DNA of 64,000 nucleotides, from contig MU008159.1 of the NCBI GenBank assembly GCA_010909165.1, positions 434,001 to 498,000 of the forward strand, written 5' to 3'. The notes beneath the pieces are model-generated. The model was not told where the DNA came from. It searched no databases and saw only the letters and a program-made list of their open reading frames with translations. Position 1 is the first letter of the stretch. Every line of letters starts with the position of its first letter. Below, one piece after another: positions 43,560 through 55,044 of this stretch. The stretch comes from Anthoceros angustus. Lineage: Eukaryota > Streptophyta > Anthocerotopsida > Anthocerotales > Anthocerotaceae. Made by a program: the position numbers and the translations under genes.

Positions 43560-44858
43560 GGGAAAACAGAGGGCTGAGTGAAAAACTCAGACATAAGGTC
43601 ACCTGGGTCGGAAGAAGCAGTGTCGTCTGAAGGAGCCGAAGCAGAATCCATGGACTCAGAACGAGCAGATGCTAACCGAGCCTCATCAAAAGTGACAGTG
43701 CGAGCATATACAATAGCATGGGTATCCAAGTCAACCAGTTTATAAGCCTTACGGTCCTCGCCATAGCCAACAAATACCAGCTTGCGAGCACGAGCAGAAA
43801 GCTTGTCGCGAAGCTGAGAAGGAATATTAGCATAGGCGGGGCAGCCGAAAATCCGAAGATGAGTAATAAGAGGCTTATATCCATGCCAGGACTCAAAGGG
43901 TGTCCGCCAGAATCGACTTGGAAAGAACCTCGGCAGAGTGATACCGCAGATAACCGCCCGCCCGTAAGGGTTTGGGGAGTCGAGCTGGCTAGCATGGCGT
44001 GGGCCATGGCGAGCGATCGCTGGCCTTTTCAAGAACCCCATTCTCGCCGAAAGTATAGGGAATCGTAATCTGACGGATAATCCCCCTCTCAAGATGTAAG
44101 TCCTTACATTGCCGGTTATTTAATTCTCCTGCATTGTCAGATCTAATGCACTGAAGCTTGCAACCGGATTGCAGCTCAGCCATAGTGACAAAAGGAGTAA
44201 AGGAGCCGAAGGAATCACTCTTCAACTTGAGCGGAATAGCAAAGGTATAGCAACTATAATCATCAACAATAGTCATAAAGTGCGCGGCGCGTGCCGGTGA
44301 AGGGACCGGGAGGACCACAAAGATCGACATGGACCAACTCCAAGGGCTGAGTAGCCCGACGGGCAAGTAGAGTAGGATAGGGGAAGCTACGTTGTTTAGC
44401 ATATATACAAGGTTCACATAACGGAGGAGTCTGTGAAAAGTGTGGTAGCTTATCCCTAAATAAATCCTGCCTAGACATCTCTACAAGCTTATCATGATTA
44501 ATATGTCCAAGCCGAGAATGCCATAATAGGGAGTCACCTTTGCGAGAACTCCCTCTGCCGACCGCAGTGGCCATTGCGGGAGCTGTGGTCGAGGAAGCTG
44601 TGAGCACTGGTACGGCGGAGAAGACATAGAGGTCATGCCGCGGACGACCTCTAGCAACCACGCCGACTGAGCAACAGATCTGAGGAGGCAATCGCCTCTG
44701 CCGAACTCTAGCCTGAAAGTACCGTCCTTCACCAAGTGTCGGACGGAGATAAGATTCTTCGCCATTTGCGGAACATGCAACACATCACTTAAAAGAAGGA
44801 CAGAACCATCTTCAAGAGTAAAAGTAACAGTGCCAGTGCCAGGCCCAGGAATCCCCAG
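43560..44858 (-). pseudogene. Copia element B, 5' half (protease end, pre-integrase, integrase)
   Basis: On the minus strand: TVTFTLEDGSVLLLSDVLH and VPQMAKNLISVRHLVKDG (protease tail, about 44,830-44,700), then LLWHSRLGHINHDKLVEMS and CEPCIYAKQRSFPYP (pre-integrase), VHVDLCGP, FMTIVDDYSCYTFAIPLK, CIRSDNAGELNN and FGENGVLEK (integrase core; the usual N-G-V-x-E-R is nearly kept), and PFESWHGYKPLITHLRIFG, LVFVGYGEDRKAYKLVD. The 5' end is cut by the LTR-like repeat at 44,859. Frameshifts occur near 44,280 and 44,010. Confidence 0.9.
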
Positions 44859-45284
44859 TGTCAGGAATCGGGCTAGGCATAGAGTCTGGGGGGTAGAATA
44901 ACATCCAGACTACGGGTGGGGACAACCCCGTACCAAAGATCCGCGGCGCCGTGAGCCGAATCGGTCGTTAGGGTTTGGTGTGGGACCCACCTCGGTGGTC
45001 GTTCCACTACCTGGTAGTGGTGCGGACTACCGCGGTAGTAGAACGGGAAACGAGGTCGGGGAGTTAGATCCGTGGTAGTTGGACAAGGCGGGAGGTAGAA
45101 GTAGTTGAGTAGATAGGTGAGAGGTGGTAGCGGGTAAGCCCCGACTTAGGCAAAGGTCAGTAGTGATAGAAGATAGCGTCTCTTGGCACAAACCATTCCC
45201 TTGGGAGCGAATCCCAGGACTACAACGACATTGAGGGTGAATGTGGACCTCACCGTGTCTCAGGACACGAGTTTACACCCCACA
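44859..45284 (+). repeat. LTR-like repeat, second copy (TG...CA, 426 bp)
   Basis: Homologue of 27,179-27,597. It truncates copia element B inside the protease tail, directly after GGAATCCCCAG. It contains CCACTACCTGGTAGTGG (45,003) and CTACCGCGGTAG (45,028), both perfect or near-perfect palindromes. Confidence 0.6.
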
Positions 45285-45490
45285 ACTACCCCAAGGTCTT
45301 CCATATTAAACCTTAAAATTTGAGTCTATTAGTCTACAAACTTATAAATGATCGATTTTACAACGTGAGATTGTAAATTACGTTGTAAAATGCGTTGTAA
45401 AACACTTGCGATTCTAGTCATGAGCCTACAATTTGTTGTCTGCTTGCACGTAAATTGCAAGTGCGGCATTGCAACCTACCTCAGGCGACT

Positions 45491-45705
45491 ATAGCCTGCT
45501 TGAACAACACACAGAAGCGCGTGGTATGAACAACCCTCACGAAACCGCTCCTACTTGAACTACCCACAGCCCGGCGGCGGCTTGAACAACCTGGCGGCGG
45601 CAGCAGCTTGAACAACACACAGTAGCAGCAGCAGCTTGAACAACCCACAGCAGCAGCAGCAGCTTGAACAACCCACAGAAGTTGCAGCAGCTACTTTCAC
45701 AACCT
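45491..45705. repeat. Imperfect 28-36 bp tandem repeat
   Basis: Six units of CTTGAACAACCCACAGCAGCAG, with variable CAG or CGG runs, mixed with CGGCGGCGG in the middle. CAG triplet expansion within the unit changes unit length. The minus strand is open as a low-complexity Cys/Val/Ala frame and is not considered a gene. Confidence 0.75.
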
Positions 45706-47159
45706 ACCTCATACGGGGACAACCAAGGCTTTGAACAACGATACCGGCGTTCTCGCACCGCTCCGGTTGCTCCTTTCCGCCGTTGCCTCAGCACACGTAG
45801 CAACTAGCCAGCAAAGTGCCTTGCCCACCCACCCGCGTCTTGCCCGCGCTGCGCCTTACTCGCCCGCCCGAGCTGACTCTTGCTCGCTCCTGCTTACTGA
45901 TGCCGCCACCCAACAAAACAACCGTTGACCTTTTCCATTTGACAAAACCAGCTAAACGCAACAAATCGTTACTATCTGTAAGTAAACCCGTTTTGTTTTT
46001 TCCTAACATTGTCGACCCGTTTTGTTCTGCAGTGAAGGGCCCAGCTTTTAAGTGGTCATGTCTACATTGTTTTTTTTGCAAAATTGGAACACCCAACCAT
46101 GCATGTACCCAAATAGGAGCTACCATCTAGGGGTGTCACGGAAGCAAGTAGAGCTGCGATGTAGGTCACGTCCCTACGCACATAGGGTAGGTAGGTGTAA
46201 GCGGGGGTTACAGGCGCAGCGCGTCGCATGGGTTTTGGAGGCTGAGGATTGAGCTTTTTCTTTGGGCTTTGATGGGTAGGATGGCCTCTATGGGAGCCCC
46301 TAGGGCTAAGGAGTTGCAGGGATTGCTATGCTTGTAGCATAGGAGCTGATGGATTGATGACTTAAGAGCCTTCTTGGTACAAACTGGCTAGGTTCTTGAA
46401 TTTTTGCAAGATGGATGCGTACGAGCCTTGGATTCATGGTGGGGATTGATGGCTACAGCAGGAATTAGAGGTTACAGTTGGCTGTGGGAATAATGGATGG
46501 GATATAGCCACATGCTTGCAGCAACCACTCAGATCTATGGCTGCAATTTAGGGATCTACCTACTTCTTGTAGTTGCAAGTCTGCAAAATATAGAGCTTGA
46601 AACCTTTCTACATTACCCTTGATTCGGCCAAGAGGCCGCAGCAAAATCTCTAAGTCAACCAAGCTAAGGATCTCGTTTGAAATACTAGCCCATTGATGTC
46701 GTACGTAATTGTCTAATATAGCTTGAGATCCAATCCTTTCTCACTCTATTATCTTCTCCCTCTCTATCTAGTTCTTCCATTTGAGTTGCAAGTCTTCCAA
46801 ATATAGAGCTTGAAACCTTCTTCGTATGGTTATGGTTACCGGTTTATGCAAATATTGTACTTCTATCCTCATAACTCTGTGGTTCTTTGATTTTTAGAAT
46901 TTTTCTAAGCAAGCTGTTTTGCCTGCCTGATGGTGGTTGTTAATGTTTATCCCATTTGAGTTCCTTAGCTTACATGTTAGTTTTTCTCTAGTAGTTAGCC
47001 GTGGCTAGTATTCCATACCTAGTTTTCACTCATTGTGTATCCTATTTTCACTCGTCATTATTGAATTGCAATCTACATTCACCAAAAAAAATATTATCTC
47101 ACACATTTGGCTATAACTGAACGGTTATCTATCATCATCAAAAACATTGTCTTACACAT
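45706..47159. other. No gene recognised
   Basis: The region holds frames of up to 112 residues without recognisable content. A 38-bp direct repeat, GTTGCAAGTCT-CAAAATATAGAGCTTGAAACC, occurs at 46,572 and 46,787. From 46,680 the sequence is AT-rich with CTCTATTATCTTCTCCCTCTC pyrimidine tracts. Confidence 0.5.
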
Positions 47160-47331
47160 TTCGCGATATGTGTCACCACAATGAGCAGATTTGTCCCATT
47201 TCTATAAATCCTTCATGCTCAGCTCCATAGCAGCGTCCAAGCTCCTTCAAGGCGAAGTTGCTTTGGCCGAAGACGAACAGGAGAACCCACATTTCATTTC
47301 ACGAGTCTGAATCTGCATTCCCTTACTTACT

Positions 47332-47470
47332 GTGGAAATTTCCTTTCTGTGAACTATCAAATGAAACCGAGTGTCGAAATTTCCTCTCTGTGAGCTATCA
47401 AATGGAACCGAGTGTGGAAATTTCCTCTTTGTGAACTATCAAATGAAACCGAGTGTGGAAATTTCCTCCC
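47332..47470 (+). repeat. 41-bp minisatellite in the left arm
   Basis: Three full units and one partial unit of GTGGAAATTTCCTCTCTGTG followed by AACTATCAAATGAAACCGAGT. The right arm has two full units and a partial one (57,635-57,730), so copy number changed after duplication. Confidence 0.85.
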
Positions 47471-47862
47471 TTTTTGTAGAGGAATAGATGAATGTGCGTG
47501 TGGAATGCAATTGAAACAAAGCGCTTGTAATGCCCTTTGTCTGCTCTGTGGAATACAAAGCGCTTGTAATGCCCTTTGTCTGCTCTACTTCAATTGAATA
47601 CTGCTCTGCAGCAACAAGCTGCTGTAATGGATCGAAACGGTTCCATGTTCTTGTCCTGTATTTTGAAACCTGTGACTGCGGCCTCACTCCAGTCTAAAGG
47701 TGTGGAACCCTCGCTTGCTGTCCTCCGAAGGGAATATTCTTGTCCTGGTCTTCTCCTATCTTGCGCTGATCCTTAGACAACCCATCCTGAAGCGGGTGAT
47801 GGAAATTCAAGGGACCCTGTGCCTAGGGTCATTGGCTGACCAGTAGTACCTGTACCTATTAT

Positions 47863-47914
47863 TTCAAGCCCATAATTGTCAGGGTCTGGTGGCCCTGACA
47901 ATTATGGGCTTGAA
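47863..47914. other. Perfect 22-bp stem palindrome, left arm
   Basis: TTCAAGCCCATAATTGTCAG plus GG pairs exactly with its reverse complement around an 8-nt loop TCTGGTGG. The right arm has the same structure at 56,787-56,838 with the loop reversed, as expected from inversion. Confidence 0.92.
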
Positions 47915-48265
47915 GCGTTTCCTGGGTGTACCCATGCACGTCAAGAAGAAGCACCAGAAAGCATAGCCCTGCCAGGCGAGGAAATCTTGAGGCTGAAGCA
48001 CAGGAATTGAATCAGCGCCATAGTGTACCATAGCTGCACACAGAAAGTTCAGGAGGACCTTCGCTGTAGCCTGGTCCAGGGGTATTCCCGCCCAGATAGC
48101 ACCAGGTGTTCCAGGCTGGAACCTGAGAGTGCAGCAGCGCGTGCGTGCTGCGTGGAAATCTATATGCAGATGCTTGCATAAACGGAGGGATGTAGCTAGG
48201 GTAGAGAACTTGAGAAAGTCTACAGTTGCATCCAAGAAGGCTGCAAAGGCCTGGATTGAGCTCAA
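47879..48265 (-). CDS. Conserved unrecognised ORF, left arm
   Basis: The 128-residue frame MSSIQAFAAFLDATVDFLKF ends in the palindrome as KPIIVRATRP. It is identical in the right arm (56436-56822 plus strand). The opposite strand also has an open basic frame (48129-48350, starting MQQRVRAAWKSICRC, with VENLRKSTVASKKAAKAWIE). Identity of the arms means conservation cannot tell which strand, if either, is coding. Neither protein is recognised. The basic frame looks more like a real exon because of its helical, charged composition. Confidence 0.3.
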   Translation of the reverse strand: MSSIQAFAAFLDATVDFLKFSTLATSLRLCKHLHIDFHAARTRCCTLRFQPGTPGAIWAGIPLDQATAKVLLNFLCAAMVHYGADSIPVLQPQDFLAWQGYAFWCFFLTCMGTPRKRFKPIIVRATRP

Positions 48266-48703
48266 CAGCCAGGTCCAGACATACGTTGGGAGAGTACAGG
48301 GAAGACGATTCCTTCAAGCTAAGCAGCTTGAATTCTCTGTTGAAGGATGATGGAGGCCATGTACCACACAGCCAATTGGTGCTAAAGCGAGGGCAAATCT
48401 CCTCTAGAGAGACATGGAATTCCTGCATAATATGATAAAGGTGGAATTTTTCGTTGTCACCCACCAAGTCCGTTTTCTTCTTGCCTTGAGCAAGGCACAA
48501 ATGACATCATGTGACATCTTCTAGCACGTCAGGGCATTTGGCCAATTCACAATAGCGTCGTCATGATACTGGCGGTAGCTGAAATCTGCGGTAGCTATGA
48601 TACCTGGCGGTAGCTGAAATCCATCAATCCATCATGCGGATCTATAGGCAAATTCCTGCTAGAATATCGACTTCAGAGATGTTGCGTATACCTCGATTTC
48701 AGG

Positions 48704-49660
48704 GTGTGCAAGTCCAGCCAGGCCCTCGCTTCCGGCGATCTGCTGAACCCCAGCCGCGACGCGCGAGCTGCCGCCTTCTGCTCCGGCTCCGGCATCGTCT
48801 GCCCGTCGCCGGAGCTCAGCAAGCACAGCGCACTGCCAAGATCGAGCGGCTTGTGGCAAACATTCCAACACCAATTCGTCACGAACATGGTGCACTGGTT
48901 CAGGCTTCCGGAGCAGATCAACAACGAGGAGGAGACGGAGACCTTCTCAGAGCCTGGGAGCTGGCGTTGGTCCGCAAGCTGTACTTCGTCCAACAGAACC
49001 TGCCCACTCCAGGAGCCATTCTGCGGGGCAAGCTGTTCATCACGGACGAGAGCCTGGCAGCGGGAGCCGGCGCCTTCCTCCCTCGCGCCTTGGTATCCGC
49101 CTTGGACAAGCTGCAATGGCCGGAGCTTGTGCAGACGCTGCGGGTGCAGCCGAACTTCAAATTGGCCGTTGCCTACCAGACCTGCATCCGTTACCACGGC
49201 ACGATCCACAACAACGCGCTTGCCTGCTCCCGGTCGGAGGAGGATGTGGTGGATTTATGTCGGCACATCTGGTCCAAGAACATGGAAGCGCTAGCCTAAG
49301 GGTAATGACGGGGACGAGCGGCGATGTGGTGTCGGACCAGCACTCCATTGCCAGCTCCTTCTTGGAGGTGGTCGCGGTGGAGCCGCTCGGAGTAGCCAGC
49401 CGCCCTTATGTGCTCTGCCATCGCCCCTTCCATGCCTTCCCGTACATGATGCAGGCGTGCCACAGTATTCAGGACACTCAATCTACTCCGTCATGTTGCG
49501 CAGTTTTGCTGGGGAGGATCATCCCGTCACATTCGTCTCCAACGTCGTAGCGTGCCATACGCATCACATCGCGTATCAAGCTCTCGGCCTGAAGCCTAGG
49601 CAGGGTGCCGTCTGCCACTGGACCGCACCTGGCACCACCGCTTTCTACACTCTCCCGTAA
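48704..49660 (+). pseudogene. BURP-domain protein pseudogene (PG1-beta-like)
   Basis: Pieces in three frames match the gene at 58,587-60,009: QALASGDLLNPSRD and AAAFCSGSGIVCPSPE; then ELALVRKLYFVQQNLPTPGA, AGAGAFLPRALVSALDKLQW and TLRVQPNFKLAVAYQTCIR; then SDQHSIASSFLEVVAVEPLG, VLCHRPFHAFPYMMQACHS; and finally VVACHTHHIAYQALGLKP and AVCHWTAPGTTAFYTLP. All four Cys-His pairs of the BURP domain can be found, but eight residues between the third and fourth are missing and at least three frameshifts lie near 48,950, 49,300 and 49,490. The N-terminal exon and signal peptide are absent. BURP proteins are secreted wall-associated plant proteins; this copy cannot make one. Confidence 0.85.
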
Positions 49661-49982
49661 TTGTTATAGCCAACCTTGCTTCCTAACCTGAAGCTGTCCG
49701 GCGCACTGTACAGAGATGAAACGCGGCGTAGAAGGAAGAGACGAATGCTAATAATAAAAATAATATCTGTCCCTGATTAGCACACATGTGGAACAGACAC
49801 CTGCTCCAACTTTGCTTGAGACTCTTCCTATGCTCGCCATCCCTGAAACGAACTCTGCACATTTTGTCAGAACCCCATGTTGCCCATGAGGCAACACTCG
49901 ACAAAAAAGCCTGATCCCTCTACTCAGCTAGTTAATGACCTCTAGTTGTATCAACCAAGTTGTATATATGAACCAAGCCTCA

Positions 49983-50426
49983 TCAGGAAAGAACTAGCTG
50001 GACACATCCTGAGATTGTGCATCCCACCTTCATCATGTCCGTTGTCAACCACGAAGTTCTCATTCTTCTTTCCTTCAAATGATATAATCTGCTACCCTGA
50101 CATCCTCCTTTGCAGGCCTTCAAACAATCTCTGTTTGCATCTCCCAAGCTCCCTTGCGAGGAATACTTGTCCACACTTGCAAGCTGTTGCATACTTGCAA
50201 GCAAACGTATAGCGTCTTCACCAACCCCGTACTGGGAGGAGCCCACGCTTAGCAACCATGTTACATCTGCAAGCCTCCTGATGTCCAGCATGTCCAAGCA
50301 TTGGAGATCTCTGTGAGTGAAAGAACCATCCCCTTCACACATGCACGAAAGAGTAATAGAAGCAGACGTGCTTCTTGGCCATGGCTTGGTACAAGCAGCC
50401 ATGACTTGTGCAATCAGAAACCACAC
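49983..50426 (-). CDS. 147-residue ORF divergent from MIC60, unrecognised
   Basis: The frame contains DLQCLDMLDIRRLADVTWLL, GVGEDAIRLLASMQQLASVD and a cysteine-containing basic tail. The LDIRRLADVTWLL pattern faintly recalls the helical repeats upstream of RAP domains in organelle RNA-binding proteins (LxxQxLANxxWAL), but only one such unit is visible. It could be one exon of a gene transcribed away from MIC60, or a chance frame. No signal sequence is evident. Confidence 0.25.
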   Translation of the reverse strand: MWFLIAQVMAACTKPWPRSTSASITLSCMCEGDGSFTHRDLQCLDMLDIRRLADVTWLLSVGSSQYGVGEDAIRLLASMQQLASVDKYSSQGSLGDANRDCLKACKGGCQGSRLYHLKERRMRTSWLTTDMMKVGCTISGCVQLVLS

Positions 50427-50839
50427 TCCTCCGTATCACCAGGCATCCTTTAGGGCCACATATTTTGCAAACACCCGGAAAGCATCCGTTCCCACACAGT
50501 TTGTGCCACTGCATCTCCTCAGCTTCACAGAACTCTCCACGACAGCATGCACAAGATGCACGATCTGCTGTACCGGTTTCAGGACGGCCTTACATCCACG
50601 GCTGCCTAGCGGCACAGTAGACAGAACTCGCCAGCCTTCACAGCTGAACCCTAACCTCCAGAGTGACGATCCGAAATAAGCTGGCGTCGTTGGATCTGCG
50701 GACAGTGTGGCCTATTAGATTCATGAACCAATTCTGGAGAGTGGCAGGGAGCGGGAGCTCGGGGGGCTGGGATGTGAAGAAGGCCAGGAGCGGAAGCAGG
50801 AGGAGGGGCGGGCACTGGGAGTGAGTTGCACTTGGATGG

Positions 50840-53800
50840 ATGTCGGTCGGAACGATGATGCGGAGGCTGCTGCTCGCCAGGAACAGGGTCGCAGCCGCAG
50901 CAGCAGCGCGCTCCGGCTCCAGCTCTCCGCTGCCGCCTCACGCTCCGGGAGCATCCAGCACCTTCTCCTCAGCTGCTCACAAAAAGCCGCCGCCAGGAGG
51001 CAAGCCCGGCAAGGCGCCTGATGCAGAGCCCAGAATTCCCGATCCCGGTCCAGCTGCCGAGGCCCTGGCCGCCTCTGCTCCGGAAGCGCAGGCGGGAGGA
51101 GCTGCAGCTGCCGCTGGTCCGCCCAGGTCTTCCTCCATTGTCGTCATTGTGGGTTTGGCGATCGTCGCTGCTGCGGGCGGGCTCACCTGGCTCACCTGGG
51201 ACGGCCGGGCTCCGTTCAAGCTGAATTTGCCTCCCAATCCGCTGAAGCAGACCATCCCGGACTCGGACGGAGGGGCTCTGCGGAAGGCGCGCAAGGAGGA
51301 GGCCCGGGGGCTGCAGGAGGATAGGGCGGAGGAGAGTGAGCGGCATGCGGAAGGGAATGCGGATGAGCAGGGGCTGGGGAAGGCGGATGAGCAGGAGCAG
51401 GAGATCGACAGGCAATTGGAGGCCAGCATCCAAGAAACTGTGAGGAGTGTGGATGAGCTGTTGCGCGTTGCGGAGGAGGGGCGGGATGAGGTGGAAGGTT
51501 TTGCTTTGTCGGAGCAGATGGGCGAGGAGAAGCGTGCTGAGGAGGACGAGATTGCGGTCGGAAGTGGGCGCCCGGTTGAGGAGGCGGGATCGGAGACTGG
51601 CGAAGCCGTGCAACATCAAGCTGAGGTGCGGACGGAAAACCTGTGCCTTGCTTGGTTGCGATTTTCAGATGCTCAGTGTTGTTTTTGATAGGCTTCATGC
51701 ACTGGTTTCTGGAATGGAAAGGTAGCTTCCCAAGCCGCGAAGTGGAGGGCAAGAGTTGGTGACTCGGCTCTAGGATTCGGGGCTGTGTGTGTTGGGTCTT
51801 GCAGTGATTTTCAGTGAGATCATGGTTTCAGTTTCACTGGATCAGGTTCCCGAGGGGCAAGATCATGAGAAGGAGTCCGCTTCCATTGCAAACCGGGGGG
51901 TGGTTGAAGAATATTCTGAAAACCAAAATGAAGGTGCTCTTGAGAGTCATGTGGACAGAGGGGATGGAGTCAAGGGGGGATCAACCGGTGAGGATGTATC
52001 TGACAGTCCCAGGGTGGAGCTGCTTGATGACAGTCCTCTCACCCAGACGATCAAGGATGGTTTGGAGAAGGGAGGGGGAACAATTGATGATGGGAATGTG
52101 ACCGAACCAGATACTGATTCTTCGCGGGAAGAAGAGCTGTTGGATGAAAACGCCGACAACCCATCTAGGAGTTATCAGGACTGGGGAGAGGGGTCATGGG
52201 TTTCGAGAAGAGCGGATGATGAGCAGAGTGATGCTGCCTGGGGGCAAGGGGGTTTCTCTGAAGAGTTTCTTCTTCAACGAGCACATCAAGAGAATGTCAC
52301 AAGCTTTTTGAACGGGGGGAAAGAAGGCAGACCAGTTCGCACTACCCGTGACGAGTCGAGAGAGGTCTTTTCCTGAGTCCCTAGAGGTTAACTCGTGTCA
52401 TCCTGAAAGGTTTTATCAGACGTATGCTGTAGTGGCACTAAGACAGCATGTGTTGTCCTCTCCAGCCATCTCTTCAAGTTGAACCTGATATACTCGTTGG
52501 AGCCATGCATGCAGCAGCACAAAAGCAAGCTGAGACAGATTCCCGTGAGTTTAATAGGTCTCTGCAGAAGTTAAGGGTAAGACTGAGTGGTTAGAAAAAT
52601 ATCCTAGACCACAGTAGGAATATGATAGGCGTTTCAAAGGCGCAGTAGATTTTTTGTGCCTGCAGGCAAGTGATTTGGATCACTCCGAATGCATCCTTTC
52701 TGTCAGGCCTGTATCATGATGCAGTATCTGGTGAACGCAGGAGGAGCATGCGACCGAACTGAAAGATGCTCATGCAAAAGAGCTCATGTATGCCGAAGCT
52801 GCAGACCGTCTACAAAAGGTTTGTTATTGTGATGAGCTTGTTTACTTTCTTCATTCCAGGTGTAATTTATCAATGGGAGTCTGTTTGGTATTCGCAGGAG
52901 GTTATCAAAGAACAACGGAAAGCTGAGGAGAGAGTGAGGCTACTGCAGCAGGCAGCAGAGGAGAGACTGAAGAGTGAACTGAGGCGAAAGGTTGCTACCT
53001 CTTTCATTTGTATTTCACAGAGCTGGTTGAATGCATCATCACAATCTAAGATACTAAATTGGCTTAACTGATTTGTCTGGGAACTCATGCTGCAGGATGA
53101 AGAGACAAAGAGAGCTCTGGAGGAAGCTCAAAAGCTTGCAGTGCTTCAAGCTAAGGCGTCTGTAGCTGAGGAAAGGGCGGCTCACATTGAGGAACTGGAT
53201 GGTGTGAAGCTACAGGTATAATGAAACTTAAGAGGACGTGGAAATTCTCATGAATTCTCCTTGGCTGCTGTAGAGTTGCAGGTGTTTGGTCCTAACAGGA
53301 TACTTTCCTTCACTTGAAAGCAGTGTTGCTGAACTATGTCCATGTAGGTAGATGCCCTGCGAACTGCATTCTACGCCCGGTCAGAAGAGGCTAAAAAAAG
53401 CCATACTGCACACAAACTCTCCATGGTAGGTTGCTCTTCGGCAATGTCTGGCAGTCACAGTCTGCTGTCATGGCAAACCTAAAGTGATGTCATGTGGCTG
53501 TTTGATCTGCTCCAGGGAGCATTTGCATTTGAGAATGCAATGAGAACTGGTGCTCCGGTTGTTAAAGAAGCAATCTTGCTGATTGCATCTGCTGGAGGAC
53601 CTGGTGAGGATCCTGTGTTGGACGCTGCACTGGCCTCCATCCCGGGGGAAGCTTTCCAAGAGGGCACCAAGACACGTGCTCAACTGCATCAAAAGGTATG
53701 CTCTTTTTCTTGGTACCGGTGTGATAAATGACTTCAGGGAGCTGCTGCTTCTCAAAACCATACGCATATCCTAATGTGAATCTCTGTGAAAGCACAGTTC

Positions 53801-54219
53801 ACCAGAATGAAGGGTCCTCTGAGGGAGCTGGTATTGATACCTGCTGGCAGTGGAGGTGTATTCACGCACCTTTTGGCGAGACTTGTTGCAAACATCAAGG
53901 TACGTTTACGACATAACTAATCTCATCGCAACTTGCATCTCAACCAGAAACCAATTTGACTGTCGCTGCGCAGGTGAGCGAGCAAAGTCCCTACGTGGGG
54001 AATGAGGGAATTGAATCCGCAATTGGTCATGTCGAGAAGTACCTGGCAGAGGGAAAGCTGGCAGAGGCAGCAGACCTCTTGGAGAAGAATGCTCAAGGCA
54101 CCAAGGCCGAGGAACTGGCAGCGGAATGGGCCAGACTGGCTCGAAACCGTGCCATCATGGAACAGGCTCTGCAGCTCATCCAATCACATGCTGTGGCCAT
54201 TGCATCGAGCCTGGCGTAG
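50840..54219 (+). CDS. MIC60: MICOS complex subunit MIC60 (mitofilin)
   Basis: MIC60 sits in the mitochondrial inner membrane and forms crista junctions with other MICOS subunits. Ten exons fit GT-AG introns, every one phase 0: 50840-51625, 51846-52364, 52466-52576, 52741-52818, 52898-52990, 53096-53215, 53348-53425, 53516-53695, 53798-53899, 53974-54219, giving about 770 residues. An Arg/Ala-rich presequence (MMRRLLLARNRVAAAAAARS) is followed by a membrane helix (IVVIVGLAIVAAAGGLTWLT, residues about 100-119), an acidic disordered region, and a coiled coil (KDAHAKELMYAEAADRLQKE onward). The C-terminal mitofilin domain includes FAFENAMRTGAPVVKEAILL, VLIPAGSGGVFTHLLARL and LEKNAQGTKAEELAAEWARL. 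The first intron's acceptor is the least certain; the 173-residue acidic exon 2 makes the protein longer than the roughly 650 residues I expect. The start Met could also be residue 6 or 7. Confidence 0.95.
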
Positions 54220-54406
54220 CCTGTGTTCCATTTTTTGACCCCTGAAATTGTGAGTTGGACAGTTTTGCAATCGCACAAGTCTAAACACGCCTGGGGATAA
54301 CTCTTCGATGCGACGAGCCGGTCTGGTGTAAGGAAGAGATATTCGTCATCCAAACTCTGGGCAGCTGTTTACATTGAAATTTGAAGGGCCCCGGCAATCT
54401 CATATC

Positions 54407-54655
54407 TCGAAAGTCCTTGGTCACAGCCCTTGGTCGCATGTTTTCTTGCCCATCTCGATGCACAGAGCATGAAATGTCGTCGCGATCTCTGCCCTAGTTG
54501 AAATGGTGCACTTGGAAGTGACAAGTCAGAGATTGATGGCAACTCCTAGCCACCATACGAACAGGCTCTGGATCAAATGAATGGCAGCGAAATTTCATGC
54601 TCTGTAGATTGAGATGGGCAAGCAAACACGGGGCTAGGGTGCTGTGACCAAGCAC
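54407..54655. repeat. Imperfect 65-bp inverted repeat downstream of MIC60
   Basis: CCTTGGTCACAGCCCTTGGTCGC...GCACAGAGCATGAAAT (54,413-54,476) pairs with ATTTCATGCTCTGTAGATTG...GCTGTGACCAAGC (54,590-54,653) around about 110 bp. The right side continues into three tandem units of GGTGCTGTGACCAAGxAC with a GAAATCGACA-AAAACACG spacer (54,630-54,765). It could fold in a long 3' UTR. Confidence 0.7.
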
Positions 54656-55044
54656 TTGGAGATTGAAATCGACAGAAAAACACGACACCACGGTGCTGTG
54701 ACCAAGGACTCATTGAGATCGACAAGAAAACACGGCACTAGGGTGCTGTGAGCAAGGACTTTTCCTGCTTCAACTGTCCTTGTCAGAAATGTCGTGGATG
54801 GGCGAAAATTACCAGACCTACGGCAGCAAGTGGAAGACACCAGCATGAAGCTTTCTCCCTGTGGCTCGCTCATGGCTTCCAAGACCTCCTTCCTCTTGCG
54901 TGCTTCATGACCCTCTGTGGGAATATTGGGAAACACAATGACCATGTCCATGATGGACATGGTACGGAATTACTGGAACACCACCACAAGGCCGATACAT
55001 CGACACTCATGCATGAGCGCGGAGAAATATGACCCTCGACCATG

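Larger units (their letters stand above)
47160..48391 (+). repeat. Left arm of the inverted repeat around MIC60
   Basis: This arm is the reverse complement of 56,313-57,905. The stretch 47,590-48,391 is nearly identical over about 800 bp (a 2-nt difference near 47,860 is one of few). Outer parts differ by substitutions, by minisatellite copy number and by absence of about 410 bp that in the right arm contain the U2 gene. At that deletion point the left arm has a direct duplication of TACAAAGCGCTTGTAATGCC. The arm ends at GCTAAAGCGAG. Confidence 0.92.

Noticed and set aside
45537-45803. Cysteine-rich minus-strand frame
   Set aside because: Produced by CAG/CTG triplet repeats in the tandem array; no signal or structure supports it as a secreted peptide.
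48673-49209. 178-residue minus-strand frame over the left BURP pseudogene
   Set aside because: Antisense shadow of the GC-rich BURP sequence.
50969-51752. Long minus-strand frames opposite MIC60 exon 1
   Set aside because: Codon bias of the GC-rich Ala/Glu-coding exon keeps the antisense open; MIC60 features are clear on the plus strand.
54930-54975. CCATGTCCATGATGGACATGG palindrome
   Set aside because: Short, single, with a central mismatch and no associated gene or repeat; not distinguishable from chance.
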